Positions 42,468-50,150 of a stretch of 64,000 nucleotides of DNA are shown here, in pieces. The stretch is from UBA947 sp031550975 (lineage in GTDB: Bacteria; Cyanobacteriota; Vampirovibrionia; Gastranaerophilales; Gastranaerophilaceae). Each line of letters opens with the position of its first letter. The stretch's first letter is position 1. The stretch spans positions 1 to 64,000 of the forward strand of contig JAVBOC010000016.1 in NCBI GenBank assembly GCA_031550975.1. The letters are read 5' to 3'. The notes beneath the pieces were generated by a model. It had not been told where the DNA came from. It did not search any database and was given only the letters and a program-made list of their open reading frames with translations. A program made the position numbers and the translations under genes.

Positions 42468-42494
42468 AAAAAGCGGTTATTAGAACCGCCTTTT
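42468..42494 (-). terminator. Intrinsic terminator of the Gly-rich protein gene
   Basis: AAAAAGCGGTT pairs with AACCGC-CTTTT around ATTAG; T-rich on the minus strand. Confidence 0.75.
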
Positions 42495-42512
42495 AATGTA
42501 TATTTATTTGCG

Positions 42513-42887
42513 CTAGCATACCGAACTGAATCCGCCGCCACCGCCGGAGAAGCCTCCGCCGCTAAAGCCAGCCGATGCAAAACCGCCTCCGCCGTCAAAG
42601 CCGGATAATCCGCCAAAACCGTTTATTGTTGATAACGCATTAGAAAAACTGTTCAAGAACCCGCTATATGCCACGGTGTCTGCCATGTCAAAACCAAATG
42701 CCGCATAATCCACTGCAAACGGGTTTCCGCTTTCAAATGAATCGTACATACCCTGCATCAACAACCCTTGTTGCCAAAGTGCTAACGTGCCTGCCGTTTC
42801 GACTTGGCCGGGTCTATTGTTGTTGGAACGATTTGCAGCTTGAGATTTGCCAGCACCATTGTGTGCTCTGCCCAGAATACTTGTCAT
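42513..42887 (-). CDS. Gly-rich small protein of unknown function
   Basis: 124 residues. The first part is basic and Asn/Gln-rich, the middle helical (ALWQQGLLMQGMYDSFESG), and the last 35 residues are almost only Gly, Phe, Ser and Ala (GGGFASAGFSGGGFSGGGG), ending in a single Cys. No signal peptide. Its own terminator supports it as a real gene. GAGGATAAC lies before the ATG. Low-complexity tails of this kind may self-associate; no function known. Confidence 0.65.
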   Translation of the reverse strand: MTSILGRAHNGAGKSQAANRSNNNRPGQVETAGTLALWQQGLLMQGMYDSFESGNPFAVDYAAFGFDMADTVAYSGFLNSFSNALSTINGFGGLSGFDGGGGFASAGFSGGGFSGGGGGFSSVC

Positions 42888-43047
42888 GTGTTATCCTCGT
42901 GAACTCTCTTACCCTTATATAAAAAAATATTTTTTACTCTGATTTCAGCATGGACTCCTTTTGTTACATTCGTTTACATAACTCTGTAAAAGCGCCGAAA
43001 AGTGTGCTATAGTTGGTTATGGGAGAGCAGAAAAACAGCGAGGTTAT

Positions 43048-44007
43048 ATGAAGCGTAATGGTTATGTGCCAACCAGTGTTACAATCGCCAGCGGGGTGGT
43101 CGGAATTGTTATAGCTATGACAATTGGCGTCATTTTCTTGCTTAAATGGCATGCATATAGGCAAGATGCTACAGTGAAGTTTTTCGAAAGCCGCGTGGCA
43201 AATGCTGTCAGCCAAATGCATGCGCAAGACAGATTGCATTATAGATCGACAGAAGACTTTGTCGATGAGTTTAAAAAATATTTAAAAACAGATAAAGATT
43301 GCAAGGTAAATCCTGCCATATGTTTTACGCACACAATAAACAATGGCGAAACCTACCGCCAATTTGCTCAATTCAACAAAACCTGGGGAACAAATATTGT
43401 GGGCATGAAGTTCTCTAACGGTATTAATGCTCTTATATTGTACAACCCTGATTGCACCTTGGATTTTGCGGCTACCGGTTTGGATGTAGCAGAATGCACT
43501 ATGGCTGCAATTTACGATACCAATGGCCCGAGAGGCCCGAACATTATGGGCAAAGACGTACGCACCTTTAATGTTAAACCAATAAAATGTACCAACGGCG
43601 AAGATGGTGGTTGGGATATTCTTCCGGGCGGAGGTGTGATAACGTCATGTAATGTGAAATTCAACTGTGCAGTTGGCGGAAAAAGACCGGAACCGGCAAA
43701 TTCTTACGATGATTGCTGGTCTGCGGCGCAAAGAAAATGCCACTCAATTGGCGCAAGTTTACCAAGCAAAGGCATGTTAGACACAAATAATTATGCAAAA
43801 ACTTCAGAGACTGAAGCAGGAAAACTTTATAAATATTGCCATCGCGGCGACCAAAAGTGTTCACCGTTCTATTGGCTGGGAGATAGCCCATATTTGACAG
43901 AGGCTTTCTTGGGTGAGTTTGATGTGCTGACTTCAACAGGTTTAATTGGCCGCCATTATTATGGCCGTGATGCTATGGATACCATTCAGGCTCGTTGTGT
44001 AAAATAA
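43048..44007 (+). CDS. Pseudopilin paralogue without a prepilin cleavage motif
   Basis: 319 residues. It aligns along its length with the protein at 19411: 'AVSQMHA' near 52, 'FVDEFKKYL' near 69, 'YDTNG' and 'GPNIMGKD' near 157-168, 'AAQRKCHSIGASLP' near 228 and a final ARCVK. The N-terminal helix is kept (TIASGVVGIVIAMTIGVIFLL), but the FTLAE cleavage/methylation box is replaced by YVPTS. It would stay as a type II membrane-anchored protein. Many cysteines suggest disulfides outside the cell. Confidence 0.8.
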   Translation: MKRNGYVPTSVTIASGVVGIVIAMTIGVIFLLKWHAYRQDATVKFFESRVANAVSQMHAQDRLHYRSTEDFVDEFKKYLKTDKDCKVNPAICFTHTINNGETYRQFAQFNKTWGTNIVGMKFSNGINALILYNPDCTLDFAATGLDVAECTMAAIYDTNGPRGPNIMGKDVRTFNVKPIKCTNGEDGGWDILPGGGVITSCNVKFNCAVGGKRPEPANSYDDCWSAAQRKCHSIGASLPSKGMLDTNNYAKTSETEAGKLYKYCHRGDQKCSPFYWLGDSPYLTEAFLGEFDVLTSTGLIGRHYYGRDAMDTIQARCVK

Positions 44008-44111
44008 CGGCATGCCTCGAATTCAACCCTTTGGCTTATCAAACTATAAATCCATGGAACGATGATAAAATCCTCTCATAACGATATCCTGTAATTGGGG
44101 ATTGGGAGGAC

Positions 44112-44726
44112 ATGATTAAAAGATTCCTACAAATTTTAATAGTAATGTATTTTACAGGGTTGTGTGCTTTTGCTGCAAGCAACTACTTAAATGCGGTGGT
44201 TTTGGAAGGTACTGACAACAGCTACAATATTGTGCTGCGCTCAGACCAAAGAACAAAGATTAAAAAGACCGTTCAAGCCAGCGACAGAATCACCCTGACG
44301 CTCAAAGGAATTACTGCTGCTGATAATATTAGTACATTATACAAAGACACAGCGCAGGTAAACAGTTTGGTCGTTGAAAACAGTGGCAACGGTGAGTTGA
44401 AAATATATGTTCAGGCTCCGGGGATTGATAAGGCAAATGTAGTTTTTGAAAATCCGGATTCAACGCCGATTGCAGTCGATGTTAATTCATTATTTGCAAA
44501 ATTATTATGTATAACAATGCTCGGCGGAATGATTTTCATCGGCGTTAAATCAACAAGAACCTTAAATTCACACACTTACGAACCATATTACAAGCGCAAC
44601 ATAAAAGACAGAGAGCTTGAATTATACAGAAACTTTAAACGCGAAGTAGCAACTATGAACAGAAATAGAATGTCTACACCGCGCAGATGTCACACAATAA
44701 GAGAGCAATTAACACAACTTAACTAA
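44112..44726 (+). CDS. Exported AMIN-like domain protein with one TM helix
   Basis: 204 residues. Signal peptide 1-22 (FLQILIVMYFTGLCAFA), a beta domain about 25-120 resembling the AMIN fold of PilQ/AmiC (YNIVLRS, ITLTLKGI, ELKIYVQAPGI), TM helix about 134-150 (LLCITMLGGMIFIGV), then a basic cytoplasmic tail. AMIN domains bind peptidoglycan or locate envelope machines. It directly follows a pseudopilin gene, so a type IV pilus or secretion link is plausible. GGGAGG precedes the ATG. Confidence 0.72.
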   Translation: MIKRFLQILIVMYFTGLCAFAASNYLNAVVLEGTDNSYNIVLRSDQRTKIKKTVQASDRITLTLKGITAADNISTLYKDTAQVNSLVVENSGNGELKIYVQAPGIDKANVVFENPDSTPIAVDVNSLFAKLLCITMLGGMIFIGVKSTRTLNSHTYEPYYKRNIKDRELELYRNFKREVATMNRNRMSTPRRCHTIREQLTQLN

Positions 44727-44757
44727 TATCTTTTAAGGGCTTACCCTAAAAACCCTT

Positions 44758-44787
44758 AAGACTCTGCTTGATGGCAGAGTTTTTATT
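44758..44787 (+). terminator. Intrinsic terminator of the AMIN-like gene
   Basis: ACTCTGC pairs with GCAGAGT around TTGATG, followed by TTTTTATTT; another stem, TTAAGGG/CCCTTAA, lies just before it. Confidence 0.8.
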
Positions 44788-44907
44788 TGCCTTCTTTTGC
44801 GATTGTAACAAATCCTTTACAAATCCTAAAGTTTTTTCCCATGCGCTCCGATATTATAATTGTTAGTTTCAAAGTAGTTTTATAGCGCAAGCGAGCAGAG
44901 TGCGCAG

Positions 44908-44953
44908 TGATTGTTTGATTTTCAAGCTGTCTGCAGGACAAGCAAATAATCAC
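44908..44953 (+). other. Leader hairpin before the tandem small genes
   Basis: GTGATTGTTTG pairs with CAAATAATCAC over a loop of about 24 nt, preceded by a GCGC...GCGC stem. It lies 45 bases before the start of the 69-residue gene and may be a structured 5' untranslated region. Confidence 0.4.
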
Positions 44954-44997
44954 GAAGACACGTTTAAAGCGAGCGCAGCAAGACAAGGAGTGTAGTA

Positions 44998-45207
44998 ATG
45001 AGTGAGAGAAAAATTCTTAACGAAGAAGATTTAATGATTGATTATGCGGAGATGACTTCGCTGGACTTTTTGCAGGTTGAAGAACTTCGCAATTTTACAG
45101 ACAGCGATTACAATGGTCAGCCGGTAGTTGAAAAATACGGCAAGTTTGATTTAGGTGATTTACTTGGTTCTATCTTCGGGTGGAGTGCAGCAGGAGTGAA
45201 GCAGTAA
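44998..45207 (+). CDS. Small acidic protein of unknown function (69 residues)
   Basis: Starts MSERKILNEEDL with AAGGAG nine bases upstream. Acidic, helical first half, then Gly/Phe-rich 'FDLGDLLGSIFGWSAAG', which could be an amphipathic or membrane-touching segment. It ends one base before the next small gene, and both precede a strong terminator, so they form a two-gene operon. No homologue recognised. Confidence 0.65.
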   Translation: MSERKILNEEDLMIDYAEMTSLDFLQVEELRNFTDSDYNGQPVVEKYGKFDLGDLLGSIFGWSAAGVKQ

Positions 45208-45208
45208 T

Positions 45209-45421
45209 ATGAACGAAAAAGAATTATTCGAAAACCTCTGTTTTTCGCCGGCTTGGAGCGGTTTAGACGAAGTCCGACCTAAATTTGTTCACGAGCATAA
45301 AGAGTTGGCAACCCTGTTGGCAGAGCTGGAAGGCATTAAGAATAGCATAGAAGACATCAAGGCCAGAGAATGGCACCTTGCTAAGCTAATGAAATTGCAT
45401 AGCAATGGAGTTAACCCCTGA
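45209..45421 (+). CDS. Small coiled-coil protein of unknown function (70 residues)
   Basis: MNEKELFENLCFSPAW then a predicted helix with heptad-like leucines (ELATLLAELEGIKNSIEDI), ending NGVNP. The ATG lies one base after the preceding stop, indicating coupling. The pair of about 70 residues each recalls small two-component modules (toxin-antitoxin, chaperone pairs), but no motif of such a family is visible. Confidence 0.62.
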   Translation: MNEKELFENLCFSPAWSGLDEVRPKFVHEHKELATLLAELEGIKNSIEDIKAREWHLAKLMKLHSNGVNP

Positions 45422-45495
45422 TAACACTATCAGACTTTGGGAGCGCGAGTGAGCCGAACAGAAATGCAAGGCAAATGAGCGAGATAGTTAAACGG

Positions 45496-45520
45496 AAACC
45501 GTCGAAAGACGGTTTTTTTT
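45496..45520 (+). terminator. Intrinsic terminator of the small-gene operon
   Basis: AAACCGTC-GAAA-GACGGTTT with a T run: 8-bp stem with GNRA loop. Confidence 0.9.
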
Positions 45521-45658
45521 AGCCCGAGCAGAGGCAGGAACGAGCGTAAGCGAGAGCTAGCCGAACAATTACAAACGTAAAACGTTGAGTTTTCGTTTTA
45601 ATTGTGAGCGGTGCCGTTTATGGCGAGGGCGTGCAAGCAAAAATAGTTGAATGAGTAT
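45521..45658. other. Intergenic block with GAGCG-type motifs
   Basis: GC-rich on the + strand (GAGCGTAAGCGAGAGCTAGCCGAACA) with an imperfect hairpin at about 45563-45604. Related text occurs at 44885-44990, 45440-45490 and, on the minus strand, 46320-46445. No gene seen. Confidence 0.4.
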
Positions 45659-46270
45659 CTATTCTTCACAAGCCAACGCATCATTTACAAATCGCACTGG
45701 ATTCTCAATTATCATTTCGAGTTCTGACGGGTCAGCAGCTGCTATATAGTGCTTACGGCCGTCTTTCGTCTTGTACACAATATAACCGTAGTCCGCAATT
45801 CCGCTTAAGAATGTGCGCTCAACTCTTAATAATTTCGGGGTTTTCGTAATAGGAACATCTATTTCTTGTATTTCAAATAACCCACGTTTGATGTGGACAT
45901 ATTTGTTAGTGAAAACTATTGAGTCTGAAGCGTATCTAAATATAGGGTAAATAACAGGGAACAGGAATAAAATCCCGACCATTGCACCGAGCATTGAGCT
46001 GGCATGTACATATACTTTCCAGAAAACCAACACAAAAATTGGCATTATAACTACCGGCAGCAATACGCCCATCCAATGTTTTTGCAGGACATACAAAACG
46101 ACTTCTTCACCGATATCAGAGATCTCCGGCATAAGTTCGGCATCTCTTGCTAAAGCTTCTTCAGCATAAACACCGCCTGTTTGTGGCTCGTCTCCCCAAG
46201 TGTTGAAACCGCAATATCTGCAAAAACGGTCGTGATCTTTAATAGTTTTTCCGCAATTCGTACAGTACAT
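45659..46270 (-). CDS. Zinc-ribbon, two-TM, bacterial PH-domain protein
   Basis: 203 residues. N-terminal zinc ribbon CTNCGK...CRYCGF (cysteines 3, 6, 17, 20), two membrane helices about 72-90 and 96-112, then a bPH_2/DUF304-like domain (SDSIVFTNKYVHIKRGLFEIQ near 118) whose 'SDSIVFTNKYVHIKRG' pattern is diagnostic. Such proteins sit in the inner membrane with the PH domain in the cytosol; function unknown. A GC-rich gap of about 175 bases separates it from the phosphate transporter gene upstream. Confidence 0.85.
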   Translation of the reverse strand: MYCTNCGKTIKDHDRFCRYCGFNTWGDEPQTGGVYAEEALARDAELMPEISDIGEEVVLYVLQKHWMGVLLPVVIMPIFVLVFWKVYVHASSMLGAMVGILFLFPVIYPIFRYASDSIVFTNKYVHIKRGLFEIQEIDVPITKTPKLLRVERTFLSGIADYGYIVYKTKDGRKHYIAAADPSELEMIIENPVRFVNDALACEE

Positions 46271-46446
46271 ATCGTGATTTTAGCAAGGTTTTTGCTCTAT
46301 GTCAACGGCAAATCCAAGTTTAGCGCCTGTCAAATCATAGATTTGTTCGCTCCTTGCATTATCATTTCAGTCGCAACGGCGCTTCGTTGTGTTCGCCTGC
46401 CCGATTCGCTCTCGCATATCGGCACTGCTCACACCGGCTCACGCAT

Positions 46447-47463
46447 TTATTTTCCTATAGTGTGATAAATAATGTAGTAAATTGTTGCAGAAAGAAGCAT
46501 TGTTGCAGGAATTGTGCAAACCCAGGCCGTGATAATGTTTCCAACAATACGCCATTTGACGGCATGTGCGCTTAGGGTCGAACCCACCCCCATAATAGAG
46601 GTTGAAATTACGTGGGTCGTACTCAATGGAATCCCCATGTGCGAAGCTGTTAAAATGATTCCGGCTGCGGCCGTTTCGGCTGCAAAACCGTGGATCGGTT
46701 TCAGTTTAATAATCTTGTGTCCCATGGTTTTAATAATTTTCCAGCCGCCCTTCATGACGCCTGCTGCCATTGTGATTGCGCAGATAAAGATTACGTAAAT
46801 CGGGATTTCAAAATCGCCATTAGCGCTGGTGTGCAGGACTCCACCGGCAAGAAGCGCGAGGGTAATTATACCCATTGTTTTTTGAGCATCGTTTGAACCG
46901 TGGCTTAACGCCATTATGCCCGCAGAAACAAGCTGCAGTTTTCTGAATTTTTTATTGATTTTATTAGGATTAGCTTTGTAAAATACTCTAACCAAAAACA
47001 GCATAACCAAGAACCCGCCGCAGAAGCCCAGTACAGGGGATGTAAACATCGGGATAATGATTTTGTGTGCAAGTGTTGTAAAGTGTATGCTGTCCATGCC
47101 CGCTTTCATAAACATAGCTCCGACAAGGCCGCCGATTAGAGCGTGAGAGGAACTCGAAGGCAGCGCCAGCCACCAGGTGAACAAGTTCCACATAATAGCC
47201 GCAGCCAGCGCGCAAAAGATTACGGTTAGGGTTACAAGCTCAGCATTTACAATGCCGGAACCGATTGTCTTTGCTACGTGGGTGCCGGTTAGTGCCCCTA
47301 CAAATTCAAAAAATGCGCCGAACATAACGGCTTGTTTTGGGGAAAGCACTTTTGTTGAAACAATTGTCGCTACAGCGTTTGCTGAATCATTAAATCCATT
47401 TATAAACTCAAATACGAGTGCTGCTACTATAACTATTATTAGGATAACTGTGGTTAATATCAT
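46447..47463 (-). CDS. pit: PiT-family low-affinity inorganic phosphate transporter
   Basis: 338 residues, about ten helices. The duplicated PiT signature is clear: 'EFINGFNDSANAVATI' near 18-34 and 'AGIMALSHGSNDAQKTMG' near 185 (GxNDxxxxxG-type repeats), plus 'SSSHALIGGLVGA' and 'PLSTTHVIST'. It imports metal-phosphate complexes with protons. Its gene follows a PhoU-like regulator by 8 bases, the standard Pit pair. Confidence 0.95.
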   Translation of the reverse strand: MILTTVILIIVIVAALVFEFINGFNDSANAVATIVSTKVLSPKQAVMFGAFFEFVGALTGTHVAKTIGSGIVNAELVTLTVIFCALAAAIMWNLFTWWLALPSSSSHALIGGLVGAMFMKAGMDSIHFTTLAHKIIIPMFTSPVLGFCGGFLVMLFLVRVFYKANPNKINKKFRKLQLVSAGIMALSHGSNDAQKTMGIITLALLAGGVLHTSANGDFEIPIYVIFICAITMAAGVMKGGWKIIKTMGHKIIKLKPIHGFAAETAAAGIILTASHMGIPLSTTHVISTSIMGVGSTLSAHAVKWRIVGNIITAWVCTIPATMLLSATIYYIIYHTIGK

Positions 47464-47471
47464 TTTTATCC

Positions 47472-48113
47472 CTAACTCTGTTTAAGTACGATATTCAAAA
47501 TGGTGTCGGAAACATTGAAACAAGCGTCAAGTGCGTTTTCAATACTCTTGTAGATGTCGCGCAATTTGATTACGTCAAGAGCTTCATATTTACCGGAGAA
47601 AAGCTCATACATCGCGTCGCGGTAAATCAAATCGCCTTTAGTTTCTAAATCTTTCATCTCGACGTTGATCTTCATGATTTGCTCAGCATCACTGACTTTT
47701 TTAAAGTTCTTGATGATGATTGCCAAGTCTTCTGTTGCTTTTACAAGGATTTTACCCTGCTCTTTCATCGCGTCAGTGTATTGGTCAAGTCTGTAGACAT
47801 CGATGTTTAAGCAGTCGCGAACAATTCTTCTGTTGATTTTATATAATTGCGCCGCTAAGTATTGAATATCTTCACGCTCAAGCGGTGTTATAAAGCTTTT
47901 GTTAAGCTGTTTTAGAGTCAGTTTAAACGATAACTTACCTTTTTTCTTATATTTAAGTGCCTTTTCTTTTTCTTCCTCAGTTATAGGGCTTTCCATTATC
48001 TGGTTGTATAATTTTGCCGATTTTTTACAAATTTCAGCACTATCTTGGAAGAGCGTAAAAAACATTTTATCTTCCGGGGGCATAATATAAGACATCAAAT
48101 CAAATTTTGACAT
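47472..48113 (-). CDS. PhoU-like DUF47 regulator of Pit (TIGR00153 type)
   Basis: 213 residues from MSKFDLMSYIMPPEDKMF, chosen for AAGGAG six bases upstream over an in-frame Met twelve codons earlier. All-helical, with the usual start 'PPEDKMFFTLFQDSAEI' and metal-binding acidic repeats (DLETKGDLIYRDAMYELFSGK near 165). DUF47 proteins accompany Pit transporters and adjust uptake. First gene of the two-gene pit operon. Confidence 0.92.
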   Translation of the reverse strand: MSKFDLMSYIMPPEDKMFFTLFQDSAEICKKSAKLYNQIMESPITEEEKEKALKYKKKGKLSFKLTLKQLNKSFITPLEREDIQYLAAQLYKINRRIVRDCLNIDVYRLDQYTDAMKEQGKILVKATEDLAIIIKNFKKVSDAEQIMKINVEMKDLETKGDLIYRDAMYELFSGKYEALDVIKLRDIYKSIENALDACFNVSDTILNIVLKQS

Positions 48114-48205
48114 AAATTTCTCCTTTTCCAGCATGTGCAAGCGCACACTTCCAGTGTATTAGAAAAACGATTTTTTTGATAGTAAATGTTTACAAAACTT
48201 TGAAA

Positions 48206-48694
48206 TTAATTTTTTGTCGATTTCAAAAGTACAACTGCCTGCGCTTGGATGCCTTTACCTTCCCCGACAGCATCAAGTTGCTCGTTGGTTTTTGCTTTTA
48301 TCGATAATTTGTTTTCGTTTATTCCAATACCTAAAATCTTGCAGAGAAGTTCTTTCATCTTAGGGATATAAGGCATCATTTTCGGCTGCTGAGCGATGAT
48401 GTTACTGTCAATGTTCTCAACCTCGTAACCCTTTTCTCGTACGTAATCATAAACTTTTTTTAATAAAACTGTGCTGTCGGCGTTTTTGAATGCAGGGTCT
48501 GTGTCCGGGAAAAGTGTTCCGATATCAGATAGCGCGAGCGCACCAAGCAGCGCATCAATTATTGCATGTATTAAAACATCCGCATCCGAATGCCCCAAAA
48601 GTCCCTTTTCGTGCGTAATTTTGACACCGCCGATAATCAAATCGCGGCCGTCAGTTAGTTTATGAATATCATATCCAATCCCGATTCTATACAT
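48206..48694 (-). CDS. ispF: 2-C-methyl-D-erythritol 2,4-cyclodiphosphate synthase
   Basis: 162 residues. Metal ligands D9 and H11 in 'GYDIHKL', the family signature 'LLGHSDADVLIHAIIDALLGA' near 32-52 (third ligand H43), 'FPDTDPAFKNADS' and the late 'IKAKTNEQLDAVGEGKGI'. It closes CDP-ME 2-phosphate to MEcPP in the non-mevalonate isoprenoid route. Works as a trimer in the cytosol. Single gene with a palindromic repeat upstream. Confidence 0.96.
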   Translation of the reverse strand: MYRIGIGYDIHKLTDGRDLIIGGVKITHEKGLLGHSDADVLIHAIIDALLGALALSDIGTLFPDTDPAFKNADSTVLLKKVYDYVREKGYEVENIDSNIIAQQPKMMPYIPKMKELLCKILGIGINENKLSIKAKTNEQLDAVGEGKGIQAQAVVLLKSTKN

Positions 48695-48723
48695 AATTTT
48701 CCCTTAGCCTTGTTTCATATTTC

Positions 48724-48813
48724 TGTCATGCCGAACTTGTTTCGGCATCTTCCATAGTTAAGGTTTATTCAACCCGTCTTAGTGGAAGATCCTGAATCAA
48801 GTTCAGGATGACA
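48724..48813. repeat. TGTCATnC palindromic repeat, full-length copy
   Basis: TGTCATGCCGAACTTGTTTC...GGCATCTTCCA and TGGAAGATCCTGAATC...AAGTTCAGGATGACA are inverted ends of about 28 bp. About 90 bp, non-coding. Confidence 0.8.
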
Positions 48814-48827
48814 AGAAGGTTATTTTA

Positions 48828-49616
48828 TTATAATACAAACTTTTCTATTGCTCGCACAAACCCGTCGTTATCGACTGTGTCTGTTATATAGTCCGCGTAT
48901 TTTTTCAAGTCCTCTGTTGCATTACCCATGGCGACTGCGATTCCGCCGGCTTTTAAAAGTTCTATATCGTTATCCTGATCGCCGATGGTTAAAACTTCTT
49001 CCCGCTTCAAACCCCAATAGTTTCTCAAAAACTCAACGCCGTTGTATTTGGTCGCTTCCGGGTTCGCGATTTCACAAAAATACGGTGTGGATTTGACGAT
49101 GTAGAGTTCCGGGAACTCCTTTTTCAAATAATCCATCCACGCTGTAACTTTTTCCGCATCGTTGAAATTTATCGCGAGTAATTTATTAATATCGTGAAGT
49201 TCAATTGTCTTGAAATCGCAGATATTATAAGGAATTTCGCGCTCGCAAGTGTAGCGCATAATCGCTTCATTTTTCTCTTTGCCGTATAATTTGTCGTTCA
49301 TATACAAGTTCAAATGAACGTCATTTTCATCTCCCCAGTTAAGGATTTTTCTTGCCGTGTCAGGGTTAAGCAGGCGCTGGTGAAGGATTTCACCGGCTTG
49401 GGTTCTTACCACCCCGCCGTTAAACGAAACAATTGGAGTGTCGAGCCCGAAAAAGTCCACGACTTTTGTCGTGGCACTGTGCATGCGGCCGGTTACAAGT
49501 ACCACTTTGACGCCTTTTTTTGTCAGATCTTGAATACAATTTTTTACCCCGGGGTTGCACTCAAAACTCTCTTTCATAATTGTGCCGTCGATGTCGGTCG
49601 CTACCATTTTAATCAT
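48828..49616 (-). CDS. HAD hydrolase, Cof/IIB subfamily
   Basis: 262 residues. Motif I 'VATDIDGTIM' (nucleophile D8, acid D10), motif II 'VVLVTGR' near 38, K in motif III, motif IV 'LTIGDQDNDIELLK' near 216. Type IIB cap between. These phosphatases act on sugar phosphates, flavin or pyridoxal phosphates; the substrate cannot be named. It follows the NUDIX gene by one base, within a three-gene minus-strand operon. Confidence 0.92.
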   Translation of the reverse strand: MIKMVATDIDGTIMKESFECNPGVKNCIQDLTKKGVKVVLVTGRMHSATTKVVDFFGLDTPIVSFNGGVVRTQAGEILHQRLLNPDTARKILNWGDENDVHLNLYMNDKLYGKEKNEAIMRYTCEREIPYNICDFKTIELHDINKLLAINFNDAEKVTAWMDYLKKEFPELYIVKSTPYFCEIANPEATKYNGVEFLRNYWGLKREEVLTIGDQDNDIELLKAGGIAVAMGNATEDLKKYADYITDTVDNDGFVRAIEKFVL

Positions 49617-49617
49617 G

Positions 49618-50148
49618 TTAGAAGGCCCTCATCAGTGCGCAAAGTGTTTTTGCATCGTTTATTTTGCCCTCGTCAATCATTTCAAAAATGTTGTCTGTCG
49701 AAAACTCTTTGCACTCAAGGAATTCGCCTTCATCGAGATTTTGTTTTTTGAAAGTCAAATCTGTAGCCAGGTAAAGATAGATTTTTTCGTTAGTAAAACC
49801 TGCTGAAACATAGATAAACCCGAGCGATTCCCAACTCTCAGCCACATAACCAGTTTCTTCTTCAAGCTCGCGTTTTGCGCATTCATCCGGGTCTTCGCCG
49901 TCGTCGATTTTGCCGGCAGGGATTTCCCAAAGTGCTTCGCCGACTGCATAGCGATATTGTTTTACCATAATGATTTTGTTCTCATCAGTTAACGCTATAA
50001 CGCCAATTGCGTTAGGCTTTTTAACCACTTCGCGAACGCTTTTGTGGCCGTTTGGCAATTCTATTTCGTCGCGAAACACCTCCATAATTTTGCCGTTGTA
50101 GACAAGTTCTGAAGATAAAGTTTTTTCGCTCAATTTAATTTTCGTCAT
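49618..50148 (-). CDS. NUDIX hydrolase, ADP-ribose pyrophosphatase type
   Basis: 176 residues. Complete Nudix box: G(x5)E(x7)RELEEETGY starting at 'GKIDDGEDP' near 79. 'LWEIPAGKIDDGE' and 'YVSAGFTNEKIYLYLA' match the NudF/ADP-ribose pyrophosphatase branch, which splits ADP-ribose to AMP and ribose 5-phosphate. Two bases after the HEAT-like gene and one base before the HAD gene, so probably translated together. Confidence 0.93.
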   Translation of the reverse strand: MTKIKLSEKTLSSELVYNGKIMEVFRDEIELPNGHKSVREVVKKPNAIGVIALTDENKIIMVKQYRYAVGEALWEIPAGKIDDGEDPDECAKRELEEETGYVAESWESLGFIYVSAGFTNEKIYLYLATDLTFKKQNLDEGEFLECKEFSTDNIFEMIDEGKINDAKTLCALMRAF

Positions 50149-50150
50149 AT

